A DNA stretch of 64,000 bases, taken from assembly GCA_025024175.1 (NCBI GenBank), contig QCXZ01000053.1:9176001-9240000 (forward strand), written 5' to 3'. This document shows, piece after piece, positions 61,966 to 64,000 of this stretch. The DNA is from Rhyzopertha dominica (lineage: Eukaryota; Arthropoda; Insecta; Coleoptera; Bostrichidae). The position numbers and the translations under genes were made by a program. The stretch's first letter is position 1. Each line of letters begins with the position of its first letter. The notes beneath the pieces were generated by a model that ran no database searches, was not told the origin of the DNA, and saw only the letters and a list, made by a program, of their open reading frames with translations.

Positions 61966-62577
61966 GGTCTTTTGCTGTGCCGCAAGCGGCAAGCCAGTTT
62001 GTTTAATAGCTTGGCCAGCTACTTAGAGGCAAAGTCCTCGCACTCAAATAATATGTATACACCACAGCCACAAGGCAACTGGTGTCATACGTAGTTTTGA
62101 TTTCACTGATTGTACTTCAATAGTTCTGCTTCCTTGACCGTCTGAACACTACAGGGAACTGAGAGGCAGATAGACTACCTACCGGGCAACCGAGGCACGC
62201 CGCGAGACCCTTCTCTCGTGAGATTTATATTTGCGACTGATCGTCAGCTACATGTGAATACCTCCATCATTCCATGTGAAACGGCACTTACAGTTTCCAA
62301 TGTTCTGCATTTTTTTCACATTTAACTACAAATACCTATATTACATTTCATTCATTTTTACCCGAAAATGTGACGATACCATATTGTGATCGTTCCATAA
62401 TTTTATATATCGAGCAAAACATGTTAATTACTTTTATTACCATGTACGTACTATTAATAAATGCTTTTGTATTTATTATTACATAACATTCTTTATTGTG
62501 CATTTTGCAACACAATTAGGAATAATCCATTTCATAAAGTACTGTGAAAATTGTTTAATTACATTTTTTTAAGATTC
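61966..62577. other. Probable 5' part of the LINE relic and spacer
   Basis: Up to about 62250 the base composition is less AT-rich than its surroundings and may be the LINE 5' end. No ORF is supported. Confidence 0.35.
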
Positions 62578-62790
62578 CTACCAATTAAGATATCTCCTAC
62601 TTCTTACTTTGCTCTCTACAGTTAGTGCAGATCTTGCACCTTCTACTACGAATGGTCTTATTGTCTCTACAATGTAACGGGCTAATTCGTGAGTGATTCT
62701 AAATCTTTTTTCGAATCCTGCTGCTGGCAAATCTAAAACATTTTCACTTTTCCAAAAACTTCGCGGTGGAAACACATGCTCATTCATCGA
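62578..62790 (-). pseudogene. PIF/Harbinger transposase N-terminal fragment
   Basis: MNEHVFPPRSFWKSENVLDL, then GFEKRFRITHELARYIVETI and RPFVVEGARSALTVESKV match the N-terminal helical domain of HARBI1-like transposases ('FRLSKETVEYL...L'). The DDE domain is missing. Confidence 0.72.
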
Positions 62791-63817
62791 AATTCATGAT
62801 AATATATTTATATATACCTACAAGTTTTTCAGTTTATTATATTTAAAATACAGATGGATATTACCATAGTAAGTTATAACAACACAATTCTTATATAAAG
62901 ATATATAGAACTTTTATATTAAATGTTGAATGGGTCCGTATTAAATATGAAGTATATCATGTTATTTCGTACCTTATCCAGATATAATGTTATTTAATAT
63001 TTATCTTACCTTATTTTGATACGGAATATCGCAAAATTATATAAGTTCACTGGTGACACTGACAGTAACCACAGTAAAAGCTTCATGAGAAATCGCTTTT
63101 CTCTTACAAAATAGCAAGAGAATTTAATTCCCTAAGAAACCTGATGAAAGTGAACGTCCACGATTTCAAGAATACCAAATCTATTGTACCAGGAGAATTC
63201 TGCCTACTTTCTTCTTCTGCTTCATAACAGTCTTCGTCAGGGCTTCAAATCTGAGTTTTAACTATACAGCTCTATTATGTACGAAATGAATCTTTAGAAA
63301 AGTACTTATATGTTAGCTGCATTTCGCATATAACGCAATGCATGATGTAGTTATTGTGCACATTGTACTTTTTCTTCTTTTTTGTTTAACTCTGTAGCCA
63401 CTGAATAAATTTTAAATCGCTGTCGCCATTTTTTCCAGTTTTCCGATAAGTTTCCATGGAAATCATGTGTGGAACGGATTTGTCCATTTTGAATTTGTTA
63501 ATTACTAATAGGTAATATAATAGTATTGTAATTGTATTTCGAAACGGTTAGGAACTCGCACTTTAATTTAACTGCCATTTTCTCGAAATTAAATTTGGTA
63601 ATATTTTGGAATTCAGTAAATGCTTGTGAATTTTGTGAAATGGCGTTAATGCGCTTGATAACCCTTAATAAAAAGTGATATTTTATTTTCTATAATTTTT
63701 TTATTGCTGAAGATGTCATTTAATTCATGATCAGTTGCTACTCCACAACAAAAGTTGGAAAAATCTCCTAAGAAATCTAATTATTGCGTTTAAGTTTTAG
63801 CTTTCGTTAAGTAATTC
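62791..63817. other. Spacer without supported genes
   Basis: AT-rich, no ORF or repeat recognised other than the start of the edge repeat. Confidence 0.5.
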
Positions 63818-64000
63818 TAATTCATTTATATACAAAGAAAGATATGGTTTTGTGTTGTGTGTGACTGGACATTCTGCAAGTGTTTCATATTGACTTACTA
63901 GTGCAAGACATTGAATTTTGGGTGCCATGAACGGACTGTATTAACCAGTGGCCCTCGTATATTAACGGAATTGATACCTAGTAGGCTATGGCATTAGGGA
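63818..64000. repeat. Dispersed repeat, copy 2, cut by the window edge
   Basis: Direct repeat of 60523-60703, 3.3 kb away, with scattered substitutions (for example TTAACCAGTGGCCCTCGTAT against TTGACCAATGGCCCTCGTAT). It continues past base 64000. Confidence 0.8.

Overview
The window is AT-rich, intron-bearing nuclear DNA from an animal, almost certainly an insect. It holds one recognisable conserved cellular gene, split over about 17 kb, and a dense mosaic of transposable elements that are typical of insect genomes (piggyBac, mariner/Tc1, P element, PIF/Harbinger, hAT, jockey-like LINEs, gypsy-like LTR elements). Scattered N characters and several single-base indels in homopolymers point to a draft assembly. 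I cannot name the species; a TE-rich beetle or bug would fit.

Layout. 1-9353: AT-rich DNA with a 1-kb foldback element, hAT and P-element relics, two MITEs and a dead mariner. 9354-26273 (minus strand): PRPF6, the U5/tri-snRNP bridging splicing factor, in 12 coding exons. Its introns hold a DUF4817-type transposase relic (intron 11), a full-length jockey-like LINE with a 12-bp target duplication plus a TATCGA minisatellite (intron 10), and Tc1 and LINE relics (intron 4). 28201-28545: two exons encoding a complete THAP zinc finger. 30640-35725: two different piggyBac elements end to end, sharing one TTAA and both carrying the same palindrome near their ends. 35874-37457: a 251-bp satellite array with 502-bp higher-order units. 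37598-42240: a HECT-like fragment, then a Tc1 transposase split by a 2.8-kb DUF7869-type element with terminal inverted repeats and a 4-bp target duplication. 42815-47150: two P-element relics, a Polinton-type DNA polymerase fragment, a hAT zinc-finger relic and gag-protease debris. 49999-53754: two direct copies of an unfamiliar transposase relic. 53820-57100: Harbinger fragments and a DUF4817 transposase relic with TIRs. 58396-64000: gypsy-like gag-protease with a probable LTR, a LINE relic with a MITE inside its ORF1, another Harbinger fragment, and a repeat that recurs at the window edge.

Only PRPF6, and perhaps the THAP gene, are likely to serve the host. The rest is a record of transposition, with nested insertions that allow element ends to be read directly. 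The most interesting items are the delimited DUF7869 element, the twin piggyBacs with shared palindromes and a shared 5' intron, and the near-intact LINE inside PRPF6.
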